A DNA stretch of 64,000 nucleotides, taken from positions 27,469,498-27,533,497 of the forward strand of contig NC_026660.2 in assembly GCF_000004075.3 (NCBI RefSeq), given 5' to 3'. A model generated the notes under the pieces. That model had not been told where the DNA came from. It did no database searches and saw nothing but the letters and a program-made list of their open reading frames with translations. Of the stretch, positions 1 through 12,819 are shown in pieces. This DNA comes from Cucumis sativus. Taxonomy: Eukaryota; Streptophyta; Magnoliopsida; Cucurbitales; Cucurbitaceae. Each line of letters begins with the position of its first letter. Position 1 is the stretch's first letter. The translations under genes and the position numbers were made by a program.

Positions 1-419
1 GAAGAAGGAAGTCAGAATCAATCTCAGATAACAAATAATCATGAATTACAGACCATTACAAAGTGGGCATTGATGGACGAGTCGGTGTCCCCCATCCTTA
101 CAAAGTTGCACTAATTACAAACAAATATTATTAATAGTTTTTGGAATGTGTGATGTCAATCAATCAAATACGATGTGCCACTTTGATTTCACTGTCTCAG
201 TAGATACTTGAATGAGTACGTATCATTTTACTAATCACCTAAATATTCAAATTCAAGAGTTTTGCTTATTGTTTCCATGTAAAAAATGAGTAACATTTTA
301 GGGGGTTTTGGCTCATGTTTGGACATTTGTTAATAAAATTACTTGTTCTATTCTAAAACTAAACTCATCCGTTTAGAATATATTTCCTTTTTATTTTATT
401 TTATTGAGTCTCAAATGTT
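1..419. other. AT-rich intergenic DNA
   Basis: No convincing open reading frame or RNA gene is visible. The stretch is ordinary AT-rich plant intergenic sequence leading into the repeat that starts near 420. Confidence 0.5.
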
Positions 420-850
420 AGTGATCATTGTTGATCGTTGACAACAAATGTTGGCGACTGATCGTGATTGATTGACAGTCATGACAATCAACTGTCTTGA
501 TCACTGTTGGCTTTAGATTATCTTAATTGTCGACTTTTCGATCATTTTGATCATCGCCTCTAGATTGTCTTGATCGTCGATTATCTCGATTGTCTTGAGT
601 GTTGATGACCAATCATCATGATCGTTGGTGACCTACAACTTTGGATATCACTATCGTAGAGTGAACATCTTGATCGTTGGCGAACAATAGTTATTGTTAA
701 TGATCGGTCGTCGTGCCTATTAACAAACTGTTGTACTGATGGTTAATGACCAATAGAGTCATGATCGTTGGCGACCAATAATTTTCATGATGGTTGACGA
801 TCAACCTATCATCTTAATCATTGACAATTGTTGACCGTCTTTGATGACCT
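420..850. repeat. Degenerate GATC-rich minisatellite
   Basis: This stretch is built from imperfect, irregularly spaced copies of a motif close to GATCGTTGGCGACCAAT, mixed with ATCTTGATCGT and TGATGACC variants. GATC and TCGT words are far denser than in the flanking DNA. Copies are diverged and not strictly periodic, so this is an old decayed tandem array or the inside of a repeat family. It has no open reading frame of note. Confidence 0.5.
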
Positions 851-1448
851 TCTTCACCAAAGCTTCTCACACTCTTTTTCATGTGTTGAATAGTAATTAT
901 TATTCAAGCCCATGGATTATCTATATTTTTTTCTTATTCAATCCAAAAAATATTCATTAGTCAACTTTAGACACCACCCCTCGTGATCATATTTTCTTAC
1001 CTACTTTTTTAATAATAGTAATTATTAAATCATCCTTTTTATTTATCCATGTTCTCTTCTTTATTTAAAATTAAACATAAAATTGGTTGTCTTTTACTCA
1101 AATAATTTTATATTTTTATAATACAATAAATTGCTAATTAATTATAAGTAGGGAAATTGTTTAACCAACTTATATTTATGAACATAATAAAAAAATATAA
1201 TCTCAGTCTATCGACAATAAATAATAAACTTATATTATTTATGTATATTGGTACATAAATATATAATAAAATTTTATTATATTTATATATATTTTAGACG
1301 TGAACTGTATTTTATTAAACAAAAACAACAGCAGCAACACTGACATATATATATATTTTGATCTTACTTCTTCTAATTAAAGTTTACATCAACTATTTAA
1401 CAAACCCAGGTAAATTATCAACTTTTTGTTCTTTTCCTTCCCCTTATT
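851..1448. other. AT-rich 3' flank of the first SABATH gene
   Basis: AT-rich sequence with no supported gene. It lies downstream of the minus-strand methyltransferase and should hold its 3' UTR, but no unique processing site can be chosen. Confidence 0.4.
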
Positions 1449-3323
1449 TTAGATTCTAGTAAGGGAAATAGTGAGGTTTGTGAACTCACTCCTTTTGTTT
1501 GACATCTCATCCTTCACTATTTTACTATACCTATAAAATAATTCTTCAACAATGGCTTCTCCAAAGTGAGGACTCATAAGTGATTCAATCACAGATCTAA
1601 TGCATTTTGCAACATTGTAACTGCTATCCACAAACACATGCTTTGTTCCTTCCAATTCAGTACTGTAGAAATTCCAATCAATTTTTGAAACTTTAAGTTC
1701 ATTGATGATGAAACTTCCTTCTTTTAAAACCTCTTCTTTTATTTCCTTTGGACTTGGCATGAAAGTTGGGATATTGAATCTATCAACTTTCTCCTCTTCC
1801 ACAATCCCCTATAAATTGTAACACAACAAAGATAAAATTACGATGGTGAAAATACACACATCTTTTTGTCCCCAAATATAAAAGGGCTTTGAATTCTCAC
1901 CTCAGCAACCATGTTATTGAGAGCTAAATTTAGAAGTGTAAAAGCGTAACAATAATCTTGATTTGATGGATATTCATCTGTTCTTCCTACTAAGGTAACA
2001 ACCATTCGTCCACCACGTACTACTTCTTCTCCACGACACTTCAAAAACAACGAGAAATCCTTTTGAAATTGCTTGAAATACCCGTCTATCACATTCTTTG
2101 GACTTGTACTGTCTATGAATATGTTCCCTTTGTTTATCATCTCCATTTCTTTTGGAACCTATATATATATATATATATCAATTCAATTTGATATGGCTAA
2201 ATAATAAATGGTAATTTATGAGAAATTTCTTTTGTAGTCACGAATAAAATTTTAAGAATCACCTGAGACAACCATTGAAGGCTATAACAAGAATGAACAA
2301 AATGTAAACTTTTGTCGGGAAAAAGTCTACCATAAAAAGAACCAGGGACTCCATTGAAGAAACAAGTTCCAAAATCAGCTCCAATTTGGATTTTCAAATC
2401 TTCAAGGAAATTTTGTAAGGATATAAAAATGGAATTGAAATCGTTGGAAGGTAGATCGTTGAAGAAGATTTGATATTGGAATGGTTTGTTATTGTGAAGC
2501 TCAATGTGTTTAATTAAATTGGAGATGATTGTAAGAGTGTTTGGTCCTGAAGAACATCCCAAATCTGCAATGCTTAAACTGGTAATTGAATTATTGTTTT
2601 CACTGCACAAGTCTTCAATGGCTTTCTTTATAACTGGCCATGCTATGGATGTTGCCTTTTGCTATAAGATTGTCCCCCCAAAAAAGAAATTAATAGTTAG
2701 CATTACTTTGTAGTAATTCACATTCATTTAAAAAAAAGAAAAAGAAAAAAAGAGATAAAGACCACACAGTGATGACTTGTTTTTTGATTTAGTTTTTTAA
2801 ATTAAGTCTATAAAATGCTCATTTTATTTCAATTTGTTTTGTTACAATTTTTTTTATAAAAGCAAGTATAGAAATTAGTTTTTATTTTTTTATTTTTTGA
2901 AACAACTATAATCTTTTAATCAAAATACACACTATTGTAAAAAAATTGAAGGTATAGATTTAATTTTAAAAACTTAAAAAGCATAAAAGTTAAAATAAAA
3001 AGATCTAGAGATTAAAATTTGTAATTTAGAAATTCCAATAAAATATATATATAGACGCACAAAAGTTTCAAAATTGAAAGACTAAATTTGTAATTTAAAA
3101 GAAAAAATTAAAGGACTAAAAATAATGAGACAAAAAAGGAGCATGTCAAACTTTAGGTAAACAATTTGTTTGAGATAAAGAGGATGTGATAGATAGAAAA
3201 TGAAGAACAGAAATATATGTGTGTGTTTTCTTTTTCATAAAAGAAGACCTGAAGTAAGGAGTTTTTGGCATAGCTTTCGTCTCCAACTCCTGAATTCATA
3301 TGAAGTATTTTACAAACCTCCAT
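1449..3323 (-). CDS. SABATH-family carboxyl methyltransferase (copy 1)
   Basis: Predicted SAM-dependent methyltransferase that methylates the carboxyl group (or a ring nitrogen in some members) of small acids such as salicylate or benzoate; soluble cytosolic family. Four exons on the minus strand: 3323-3249, 2661-2263, 2158-1901, 1808-1449, all with GT-AG borders, joining to 363 residues, the normal family length. Visible marks are the N-terminal LHMNSGVGDESYA segment that binds SAM and substrate, the SAM loop ADLGCSSGPNT, the FNGVPGSFYGRLFP block and the C-terminal NLTISLTRI end. The aromatic-pocket block reads HSCYSLQWLSQVP, with Gln where salicylate enzymes carry Met, and the downstream Trp of the pocket (present as YIW in copy 2) is Phe (CYAF). 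The substrate is therefore probably not salicylate; this is inference. The start ATG at 3323 is the first in frame and gives the family N-terminus. The first intron donor (GTCTTC) is weak. Confidence 0.85.
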
Positions 3324-3398
3324 CTCTAACAATGGCTTCCTCTACTTTCTTTCTTTTTTTCTGTATTATTTATTGAGTTTGGGATCCACACCCCTTTT

Positions 3399-3412
3399 AT
3401 TATATATATAAC
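3399..3412 (-). promoter_or_regulatory. TATA box of SABATH copy 1
   Basis: A TATATATAATA-type run on the minus strand lies about 80 nt upstream of the ATG at 3323, a normal place for a plant TATA box with a short leader. Confidence 0.4.
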
Positions 3413-6400
3413 TCTCCTTTCTCATATCTTCACCCTCATACCAATAACCCACGTTTTTTTTAATTTACATAAAAAATCACCAAGTCATTTTGAACACGTA
3501 TTTTATTCGTTCAAAATCAATTGATAAACGAAATAAATAGTAGCGTAAATTGATTTTGCAATTATTTCAAACGTGAGATTTTCCATATCGATAAAAATAA
3601 TAGTAATAATGATATGACACCTTGAATTTTAGTTAGAAAAAATATTGAAGAACTTTCAATTTAGATAAATAATAAAGATGGGACCAAAGTTTATGTGTGA
3701 ATTTTGTCTTGACCTTCATTTGATCGAGGGGTGTCATATTCAAGTAATTAAAGTTAAACTTTGTTGGATTGGAATTCAAACTCAAAACATCTTCATTCAT
3801 AGTACACAAAACAATAAATCATAGGTTGCTTTCTATAAGACCATTAATAGCTATTAATATTAAATTTAGAATGGTTCAAAAGTATGAGGTGTAATTATCT
3901 AACAAGTACTAGAAGTTGAGAATCCAAATATCTAAAGGGAAAAAATTTGAGTCTTTTAACTTCTCTTTTTCTACTAATTTATCTTTTGAGTTTTGAGCAA
4001 TATCCAATTGATATGATCCTGCCCAATCAATTTCTAACCTGATATTTCTTCCATTTTTACACATTCCCTTCTAAATTCTAATCATCATTTGGTCCTCCTT
4101 AATTTTTTTTTATTTTTATTATCACATTTTATGCCTTATCTAATAATTTGAGAGGACACTATCTTTCTAAATCTTTTATATTAACTTTTTAAAAAATTAA
4201 AAAATTGAAAAAATTATCTACACCTCATAACAAAACAACATAAAACTCTAAATTTTAGAATAAAGTAAATATTTTGTCTATTCTATCATTTTTTTTTACA
4301 ATTTTTTTTAGAAAGCTTTGTATATTAGAAAGTGTGGTGGTTCAAAATATCAAATTTACACAAATTGAAAATAAAAATTAAATTAAGAGATGGGTTGAAC
4401 TAACACCAACTTTGACAAGAGCAATGGAAGTAGACCATTAAAAAAAATTAAAAGTATACCTCGAGATAACTCATTGATTGCATTGATTGCTCACCATCAT
4501 CTCTTCCTCTCCTAACTCCAACTACTCTGTTACATAAACATTAAATAACGTTATGACAAACAATAGATAATGTTAAAATATTATTTTAAGTCGGCTTAAT
4601 TTTAATTTTATTTATTTTGAAATGCTGGTTTTAGTTATTAATTTTAATAAATCTTACATTTTTTAATTAATAATTGAAAGAGATTTGAAGAAGATAACGT
4701 ATGTGAATAATGAATTAAGTAGGAAGATATTTTCAACTATTATTGACCACAGGAAAAGAGAGTGAGTAGAGACCATACGAAGTGCCTTATCTTAAAATAA
4801 ATTAATGACACTTTGGATCGTACAAAGTGCTTTCATGCAGGGTATAAGCCTTCTTCTTTTGTTAACACTTCCTCATCTTTTCTTTTATCTCCAACAATTC
4901 TGCTACCATTCCATCTTCAAAAACGTTTTTGGTCTTGGAATTATAATTTTTTCTCAATCTAACCATTTGGTTTTCTTTTCCCAAATGTCAAATTGAAATT
5001 CCACCCACTTATGAAGTAAGTATTCTTACTTCTTACATCCCAATATTTAGTTAGGAGAAATTAAATATTGTTAATAAGATTAGAAATAATTGTAATATAA
5101 TTCAAAATTTATGTTTAGAAGGAACGAGTTCAAATTGTAATATAAAATTCATTTTATTTAACTAAAATAAATGAATATATACATCTAAGTACTAGACTAT
5201 TGAGTATTTAAGTACGGTTTGTCACATACATAATCGATAAAGTATATGTATTTAGAAGAAGAGTAGTTTTGGTTATATATTATAACTGCTAATTGATATT
5301 CTTTAAATTTATGGTACAAAGTTGAATAACCATGTAAAAGAATTTGTAATGATACAATTTGTATATCAGTTTGGAAAACCTTTAATTTAAAAAGCAAGTC
5401 ATTTTGAAAAAAGATGAAGTGTTTGGAAACTAGTTAGACTAACTTTTAAGTATGTTTTAAATTAGAAAGCGATTATTTTAAATGATACATTCTATATGAT
5501 GTCTCATTTCAACCATCCTTAAAATTTAAGAATATAAGTTAAATTGATATTTACCTATATGTTTATTTATTAATTTTCACATAAATATTTATCAATATTA
5601 ATATGTATTTTATCACCATTTCTATTGCTATTTTCGTCAAATTAAGATCTCAATATTTTTGTCGTAGACAAATAAAAATTTCATTTGGAGTCGACGGAGA
5701 TTCATCGGTATTTCTAATATTGTTACCTATATGTTCAGGTGATAGCATGATTTCCGTGTGCTCGACAAAAGCGGTTGATTACAATCCATACAAAGAAATA
5801 ACATTATAATTAGACGAATAGGTTGGTCCCTCTTCCTTGTATAACTCCCACTTGGTTGGATTGCATGTATTTTAAATGGGCAATAATATAGAACATGCAC
5901 GTTCAAATTGTGCTCCATTAAACTTGAAATGATCGCTCCCATTTCTCCACCACAGAATAACTCATACTGTTTCCACAACAAAATTAAAGTGGGATAATAT
6001 TTGAACTAATTATAACTTAGCTCTATATTCTACGTTATAATTATATATATAACTAAATCTTCTTCCACTCAATCTGTGAACTTCATTAGTTGTGAAGCGA
6101 CACTTGTTGAAAAGAAAAATGGAAAGGAAAGTAAGGTAGGGAAGTCAAGTGGCATTTGTCTTTGGCATACAGATGGAAATGTTGATTTGATATGTTGGGC
6201 TTTTTTAGCTTTACAAAAGTAATAAATATATATCTTCAATAATTCGTTATGGGTAATAACTAATATGATGTGATGAAGGTTGTTGTTTGGATTCTGTGGC
6301 ACATTCCTTGGGAATAAAAACGTTTATCCATATTGAATTTGGTAGGAATATCTGTGTGCACACCCCAATGATACCAAGAAAATTCTTATTTTTGTTACAA

Positions 6401-6466
6401 TCTCCTGCTACGTAGAGGTACAGGGAATACGTTTATTCAACTTTGTTTGGAGTTGGAAGTGATTTT
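3413..6466. other. Gene-poor AT-rich intergenic region
   Basis: About 3 kb of AT-rich sequence. Open frames near 4805, 5197, 5603 and 6069 are short, isolated and resemble no family I know; I see no gene. No clear transposon ends were found. Confidence 0.5.
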
Positions 6467-6830
6467 TACACTAACTTCAAATTCTTCTTTTCTAATCAAC
6501 TTTTTATCAATGAATTATTGGTTCAAACTAAAAAAAGTAGTTTTCTTTTTTTTTCTTTTTATACAACTTCAATCTCTTCTTTTCTAATCAACTTTTTATC
6601 AATAATTTCAAACTAAAAAAAGTAGTTTTTTTTTTCCTTTTTTTGTTTTGTTTTTATACAACTTCAATTTCTTTTCTAAATCAACTTTTTATCAATAATT
6701 TCAAACTAAAAAAAGTAGTTTTTTTTTTCTTTTTTTGTTTTGTTTTTATACAACTTCAATTTCTTCTTTTCTAGTCAACTTTTTATCAATGAATTATTGG
6801 TTCAAACTAAAAAAAAGTATTATTTTTTAT
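6467..6830. repeat. Minisatellite, about 93-bp unit, four copies
   Basis: Four tandem copies begin near 6467, 6561, 6657 and 6750. Each runs from an ACTTCAAxTTCTTC start through TCAACTTTTTATCAAT, then CAAACTAAAAAAAGTAGT, then a T-rich tail. Copies 1 and 4 share an extra GAATTATTGGTT block that copies 2 and 3 lack, so the inner pair probably arose by a later duplication. Confidence 0.75.
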
Positions 6831-7027
6831 AAAAAAAAATTGGTTAAGAGTTGAACCAGAAATAAGAATTTAGGAGAAAATAGATTTAATTTTTAAAATA
6901 AAAAAACCAAGAGTATTCGATTATGAAAGAAAACAGTTCATTATTATTTAAAAAATAATTTGATACATGTATAAATGATATGAAATATATATAGCATGCT
7001 ATATGCCTATGGTTTGGGACAATCGGT

Positions 7028-7965
7028 AAAAATGGGTGGTTTTAAAAAAATTTGGAAAAAATGAATGTTTTCAAAACTATTTAGATAAAAAAAATATATT
7101 ATTGTTATTATAATATTTATTATTATTTTTTATTTTATTATTATTTTTCTTATTTTATTATTTTTATTATTATTTAATTATGAAAAAAGTTAGTGGAATG
7201 AAATAGTTATGTATGGAGGTAACTTTATTGTTTAATTCCATTTTTAATACACTTAACTCTTTTTTTTTATATTTTGATGATTTTTTTTTAAAATTTATAA
7301 CTTTGATATTGTATAGATTTAATTTTGGAATGTTCCATTTTGTTACAAAAATATTTAGTAATTTTTAACTCAAGAAATTAACCATTATTTGTTTGATATT
7401 GTATAGATTTAATTTTGGAATGTTCCATTTTGTTACAAAAATATTTAGTAATTTTTAACTCAAGAAATTAACCATTATTTGTTATTAAAAAGAAAGGTAA
7501 CAGGAGATGAAAAGATAAATTGAGGTAAGATATAAATCAATAATAAAATCAATTGTGTGCTGTATATATATGTGTGTGATTGAAGAATAAAAAGTAAAAT
7601 ATTTTTTTAATTTTTCCAAAAATAATGTTTACATGTTATTTTAAATTTTTAATATGGTAATAATAATTATTATAATATAACAAATAATTTTTACATAGAT
7701 GTTATTTTAAATTATTAATATTGTAATAATAATAAAAAAAACAATGATAATAATAGTAACAATATAAATTGAATGGCCATTGGAATATAAATTGAATGGG
7801 CCACTAAGCCCATTATTATTCTTGTTTTCTGCCGCAGAAGAAAGAGAAAAATAAAAATAAAGAAGAATGCGTTTCTCTAAGAGACACCTTCTAATAACGT
7901 TAATAAACTACTATTTTATTAAAATAGTTTTGAAAATACCTTTTTCAAATCACCCCTTGGTTGAA
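7028..7965. mobile_element. Fold-back or MITE-like element
   Basis: The left end (about 7028-7088: AAATGGGTGGTTTTAA then TTTTCAAAACTATTT) is matched in inverted orientation at the right end (about 7912-7965: AAATAGTTTTGAAAAT then TCAAATCACCCC). The inside is very AT-rich, carries no protein and includes a perfect 90-bp tandem duplication. The GGGTGGTTTTAAAA end motif occurs again near 53646, so this looks like a dispersed non-autonomous family. Exact ends and target-site duplication are not resolved. Confidence 0.45.
7302..7481. repeat. Perfect 90-bp tandem duplication
   Basis: Positions 7302-7391 and 7392-7481 are identical copies starting TTTGATATTGTATAG and ending ACCATTATTTG. Perfect identity points to a very recent duplication, or an assembly artefact, inside the fold-back element. 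Confidence 0.9.
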
Positions 7966-9048
7966 CTTTTTTGTTTCGACCTAATTTTTAATAGAGGACT
8001 TTAAAATTTTAAATAAAAATACCCGATCAGTACTTTTCTTTTGAAATTTTGCAGTGGTTGACATTAATTTATTCACCAAAAAGACAAGAGAGGCAGTGTT
8101 AAATCTCATATATTTCATGTTATCTTTTCAATATATTAATGGTCAAATATTTTTTTCAAATTTTAGTGGAATATTAGAAGTATTATTTACTTGAATTTTC
8201 AACTTTTTCAATAACAAAACATTCCATTCTACTTTTTATATTAAATTTTGTATTTTATTTACTTGATAGTGTAAGATTTTATCTCAAAACCAATTGATTA
8301 GGAGAGGAATGTGATTCATCGATCTTGTGAGGAGTGTGAGTTTCATTGAACTATGTTTATATCGACTTAAAAGATGTAAATTTGTTGTTTTGTATTATTA
8401 GACTATTTTATTGGTTTTGCTCTCTTGTAAATATGGTGGCATGCATGGATACATATAATATGTGTGTAGTAAGGTGGAAAAGGAGAATTGTTAGATAATT
8501 TATACATTTGGGTGAGTGTAAGGTTTGGTCACTTGTGTTAATGTACATTAATTAGTATTTTAAAATTAGATAACAATGGATTTGATTTAATAACCTTGGA
8601 TGGGATATTGTTGAGTTTAGTGTTAGAAAAATTCCAATCAACCAAGTTGAACTATGCCTTTCTCCAATCGAACTATACACATGCTCTAGCTGAACTTGTT
8701 TTGGAGGGCCCAATTGGATTGAATAATAATGTTTTGAGGTTGGCCCAATCAACCTAAACTCCCTAAACTCAAAACAATTTGTTTTAGGGACTTATATGAT
8801 ATTATATGAAATAACCTAAATTACTAATAAATTTCATAAAAGTTCTAAATCCACTATTACATAAACCTACGACTCATATTACTTTAATACCTATTATTTA
8901 ATTTATTTATAACAAATATCTAAATGGAAAAAAATATGGGATACGGTTTTGGAAAGAAGTGGAAAACCTTTCATGCTTTCCTTCTACGAAAATGATTGTC
9001 TACTCCTTCCAACCTGGATTACGGTTTTTATTTCGAAATTTTAAAGTT
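7966..9048. other. AT-rich intergenic DNA
   Basis: No gene seen. A 66-codon minus-strand frame at 8552-8752 resembles nothing and lacks coding character. Confidence 0.45.
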
Positions 9049-9440
9049 CGGAGGTGAAGAAGAAGACATTTGATGGATAACAAATACAAAACTTCTCGAA
9101 CATAATTTAGTTAAAAATTTTGAGGTTAGTATTGTATATATTCAACACATATGAAACATTAGGTATATTTTAGATATTTAATCAAATAAAAATGTGGTTT
9201 TGAATGTGATACATTTTAGGGTTTATTGAGATTCGACGGTGAAGAAGAAAACTTTTGACGGTCGACAAATACAAAACTTATCCGACAGAATCTAGCTAGA
9301 AATTTTGTGTTTAATATTGTATATATTCAAAACATATGAATCATTTGGTATATTAGGTATATTTTAGATATTCGATTAAATAGACAAACAAACGAGAATC
9401 TAGTTTTGAATGTGATACACTCTACAGTTTATTGAGAATT
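9049..9440. repeat. Diverged tandem duplication, unit about 185-205 bp
   Basis: Two neighbouring units, about 9049-9230 and 9231-9440, share in the same order GGTGAAGAAGAA, ACAAATACAAAACTT, TATTGTATATATTCAA, CATATGAA, TAGGTATATTTTAGATATT, TTTTGAATGTGATACA and GTTTATTGAGA. They differ at many sites, so the duplication is old. Confidence 0.7.
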
Positions 9441-9479
9441 CAAGAAGAACTACATTTTGACCATCCTATAAAAAAATAA

Positions 9480-10010
9480 TAGACTATTGTATATAATATA
9501 AGGTATATATATATACTAAAATACAGAACATAACTATTATAGATTACTGATATATTAAAGTATAATGTAATCAAATACATTTATAAAGAAAAAATATGTA
9601 TATATGATCATGTCGTTTACTACTGTTTTAGTAATATTTATTATACAAACAAAAAATTTAAACATAAATTCTATAGGAATTATGTATAAAGTATTATTAT
9701 ATATAATATGAGGTATATATACTAAACAACTTTTTAATGTAAATAGCTATATACTTGTAAAATATAATAATATGTATGTATTCACGCCATATATTATAGA
9801 TACATTGTCAATATGTAGTTTACTCTTTTAGTAATGTTTTATTGTAAATAATATGGAGTATATATATATAAAAAAATTATTATATTTTAAGAGTATATTA
9901 GATTATATATTGTTAATATAAAAAATATATATAAAGTGATAATAAGTATGTAAGAATTTTATAGTTTACTGGTGTTTTAATGATATTTACTAAATAAATA
10001 TATATTTTAA
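9480..10010. repeat. Degenerate AT-rich tandem repeat, about 190-bp period
   Basis: The block AATATxAGGTATATATA recurs near 9490, 9700 and 9850, and a second block GTTTACT..TTTTAGTAAT recurs near 9615, 9820 and 9963. The alternating order suggests three decayed copies of a roughly 190-bp unit. No coding content. Confidence 0.5.
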
Positions 10011-11961
10011 AGTCAATTTGGAAAGGAATGATGTAGTTTACTTATAAGAAAAATATTTGATATAATTATATAATTATAATTAAAAAAAATGAAATAAAAG
10101 ACAAATATGTGGGTTCCATTGGGGTCGTATATGATAATTAAGATGAATGTTTAATGAATAGAGGCATATGATTTTAGTTGGTTGAAGAGGTTTGTTAGTT
10201 TGGTTGTGTTGAATAGAAGTTTAGTTTTGAACTATTTTCAAGAAATGAGGACCTTAAAGATTAAAAATTGTGGCCATTGTTGACTCTAATTTATTGACTT
10301 GAAAAGAGAAAAGGAAGTGAGAAATGAAAAGAGAAAAGGAAGTGAGAAATGTGATATAAATTGGATGGGGTGAGTTAGTGTGACTAAAAAGCAAAAGCAC
10401 TTTAAAAATAGTAAGAGTAAATTAAATGGGTGTGGATGTGATACATTTTAATTCATTAAATATTTAAATACTTTAAAAAGTATTTGAAATTAAACAATTG
10501 AAATGAAAACATAAATAAAATGAGATGTAATTTATTAATTTGTAAGATAAAACAGGTCAATAAATTTGACAGAAACTTATGGTACAACAGGGTACATCAT
10601 TGTTTTGTTTTATGTTGAACAGAAGCTGAATCAATCATTCAATTTAAATATGTTCAACAAAAGAGAACCACATGCATATTTTCAAACTGTTGGTGTGGAT
10701 CTCCCTTCCTAAAATCAAACAAAATATGTAATAATAAATTTTAAAGAAGAAAAGCAAACAAATTGTGGATCTACTGTAACACGGTTTCACCATATTGGAG
10801 AAAGAAAAATAAAATTTTACTTCCATATCCATACGGATGCATATCTGATTCCATTTCTATTCAGAGATATTTCAACATCCATCATCTTCTTCTATTAATT
10901 TTTCATTTATTGTAAATTTGTTTTATTATAATTTCTTACCATAATTCTTATCAAATCAAATGAGAAAAGCAAGCAATACACAACTATTTCAAACATTTTT
11001 CAATTTCAACTATTTTACGTTTTTAGGTACATGTGAATTCAAACCATCCCATGTTCACACTTCACCTACTTTATATATTTAATTTTCCACTGTTTAAACC
11101 TGTTTCCAAAAAAATATATTTTAAGGATCTATTCGAAGATGTTGTTCGAGAGTTGAGTTGAATTAATTAAGTTGAAAATTATTTATAAAATAGAGTAATT
11201 AGGATAGTTGATTGCCGTGAATAATGAAATGAGAAATATAAGTTAACACAAATAACGATCTCATAAAACATGAATAACCAAATAACAAACTTCTTCAATT
11301 GTCTTAATAACGCACATTATCTATTATCTATAAAGCTCATCAAGATTAAATACTTCGTTAAAATTATAAGATAACAAGTGATGATGAATGAGTAAAATTG
11401 GAGACATATGCTCGAACATATTTTCAATATAAATTAGATTTTAAAGATTAAATTTAGTATGTAGGTAAATATGTTCCTTTGATAATATTAATCGATATAA
11501 AAGAAATTATATAAAGAAAAAGTGTGCTTTATTAAGTGAGTAAATGTTTTGTTCCAAACTCTTGGCAGATATTTTATGTTTATAATAATAGGTCTATTGC
11601 TTTGTTAAGAATTTGAAATTAAATAAAGTCGTTACATCAAATAACAAAAATATATATATTTTTAAAAAAAAGTTCATGATATCAATTTTTTTATATTGCG
11701 AATATTATAAAATTAGTGATATCAGACGGCTATGAGGGACATTATAATTGTGGGTTACTTTTTTTTGTGCAAAGGTATTGTAATAAATGTTGGGGTGAAG
11801 ATTCAAGAACATACATGTGTCAGTTGAGCTATGCTTGATGTGTTCTCTATATTTTTATATGTTTTTCTACCGTTATTTCCATTGTTCTTAACTCGCGACA
11901 CAACATAGTACAAATAATGAAAAATTGCAATTGATAACCATTTCAGCAATAATAATTAAGG
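10011..11961. other. Intergenic DNA without genes
   Basis: AT-rich and mostly featureless. It holds a perfect 25-bp tandem duplication at 10301-10350 (unit beginning GAAAAGAGAAAAGGAAGTGA). No ORF resembling a known protein was seen. Confidence 0.5.
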
Positions 11962-12113
11962 ATATAGCAAAATTTTTAAAAAAATTGCAAATATAGCAAA
12001 ACTATCACTGATAGACTTGTATTGTTGTCTATCAGTGATAGACCAATATTTGCAACATGGTCTATCGGTGATAGACTTATATCATTGATAGAATTTGACA
12101 AATTTTGCTATAT
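11962..12113. mobile_element. Small MITE with 14-bp perfect terminal inverted repeats
   Basis: The ends are ATATAGCAAAATTT (11962-11975) and its exact reverse complement (12100-12113). The 150-bp body carries several near-palindromic copies of CTATCAGTGATAGAC, so the whole unit can fold into a hairpin. It has no coding capacity. Repeats of this TTTGCTATAT / CTATCAGTGATAG type are familiar to me from cucurbit genomes, which is recall rather than a search. Confidence 0.65.
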
Positions 12114-12689
12114 TTATTAAATTTAACCCTAAATCCTAAACTTTAACAATATTTCTTAAATTTAAAAAAGAAAACGTACGTTAAAGATCTTTTCCATTTT
12201 TAGTTATGTTCAGTAAAATCGTTACGTTTGTTAAAATTTAATGAAAGAGGAGTGTGTGTTATGCTAAAACATAAAACTGATGAAATTTAGATAAGTAGAG
12301 AACTCATATATAACTTTACGAATATATAAAAGTCAGTAGATTTATTAAACACAAAAAAGAAAAGATTTAAGAAGGCATTTGATAATTTTAAATAGGTGTT
12401 AATAGTTGAAGATTGAAAGGTATTCAAAGTTAGTCGACTCATTGAATATAATTAGTTATATGGAAAGGATTAGTTCATTTAAAGCCCCACCTTATCTTTA
12501 AGGTAGTTTAGACCATTGGTTCATTTTATACACACACCTCTACAAATCATATATATTAATTACTCCACAAAAACATGTTCGTTTCTCTTTTCACATAAAA
12601 TAAATTAAATAAAAAGCGTGCTTGTTTTTAGTGAATCATTTAAAATTAAATTATCGTCTTTAGTATGGGTTGAAGCACCACAAGAACTC

Positions 12690-12697
12690 TATAAATA
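12690..12697 (+). promoter_or_regulatory. TATA box of SABATH copy 2
   Basis: TATAAATA lies 130 nt upstream of the ATG at 12820. A pyrimidine- and purine-rich leader (CT run, C run, then A run) follows, typical of a plant 5' UTR. Confidence 0.6.
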
Positions 12698-12819
12698 CAA
12701 GAACCTCCTCCTCAACATAACACACATCAACAATTAAATCTCTCTCTCCCCCCCCCAAAAAAAAAAAAAAAGAAAATCAAATTTCATAACAATAAAGAAA
12801 GAAAGAAAGGCAAATTATA

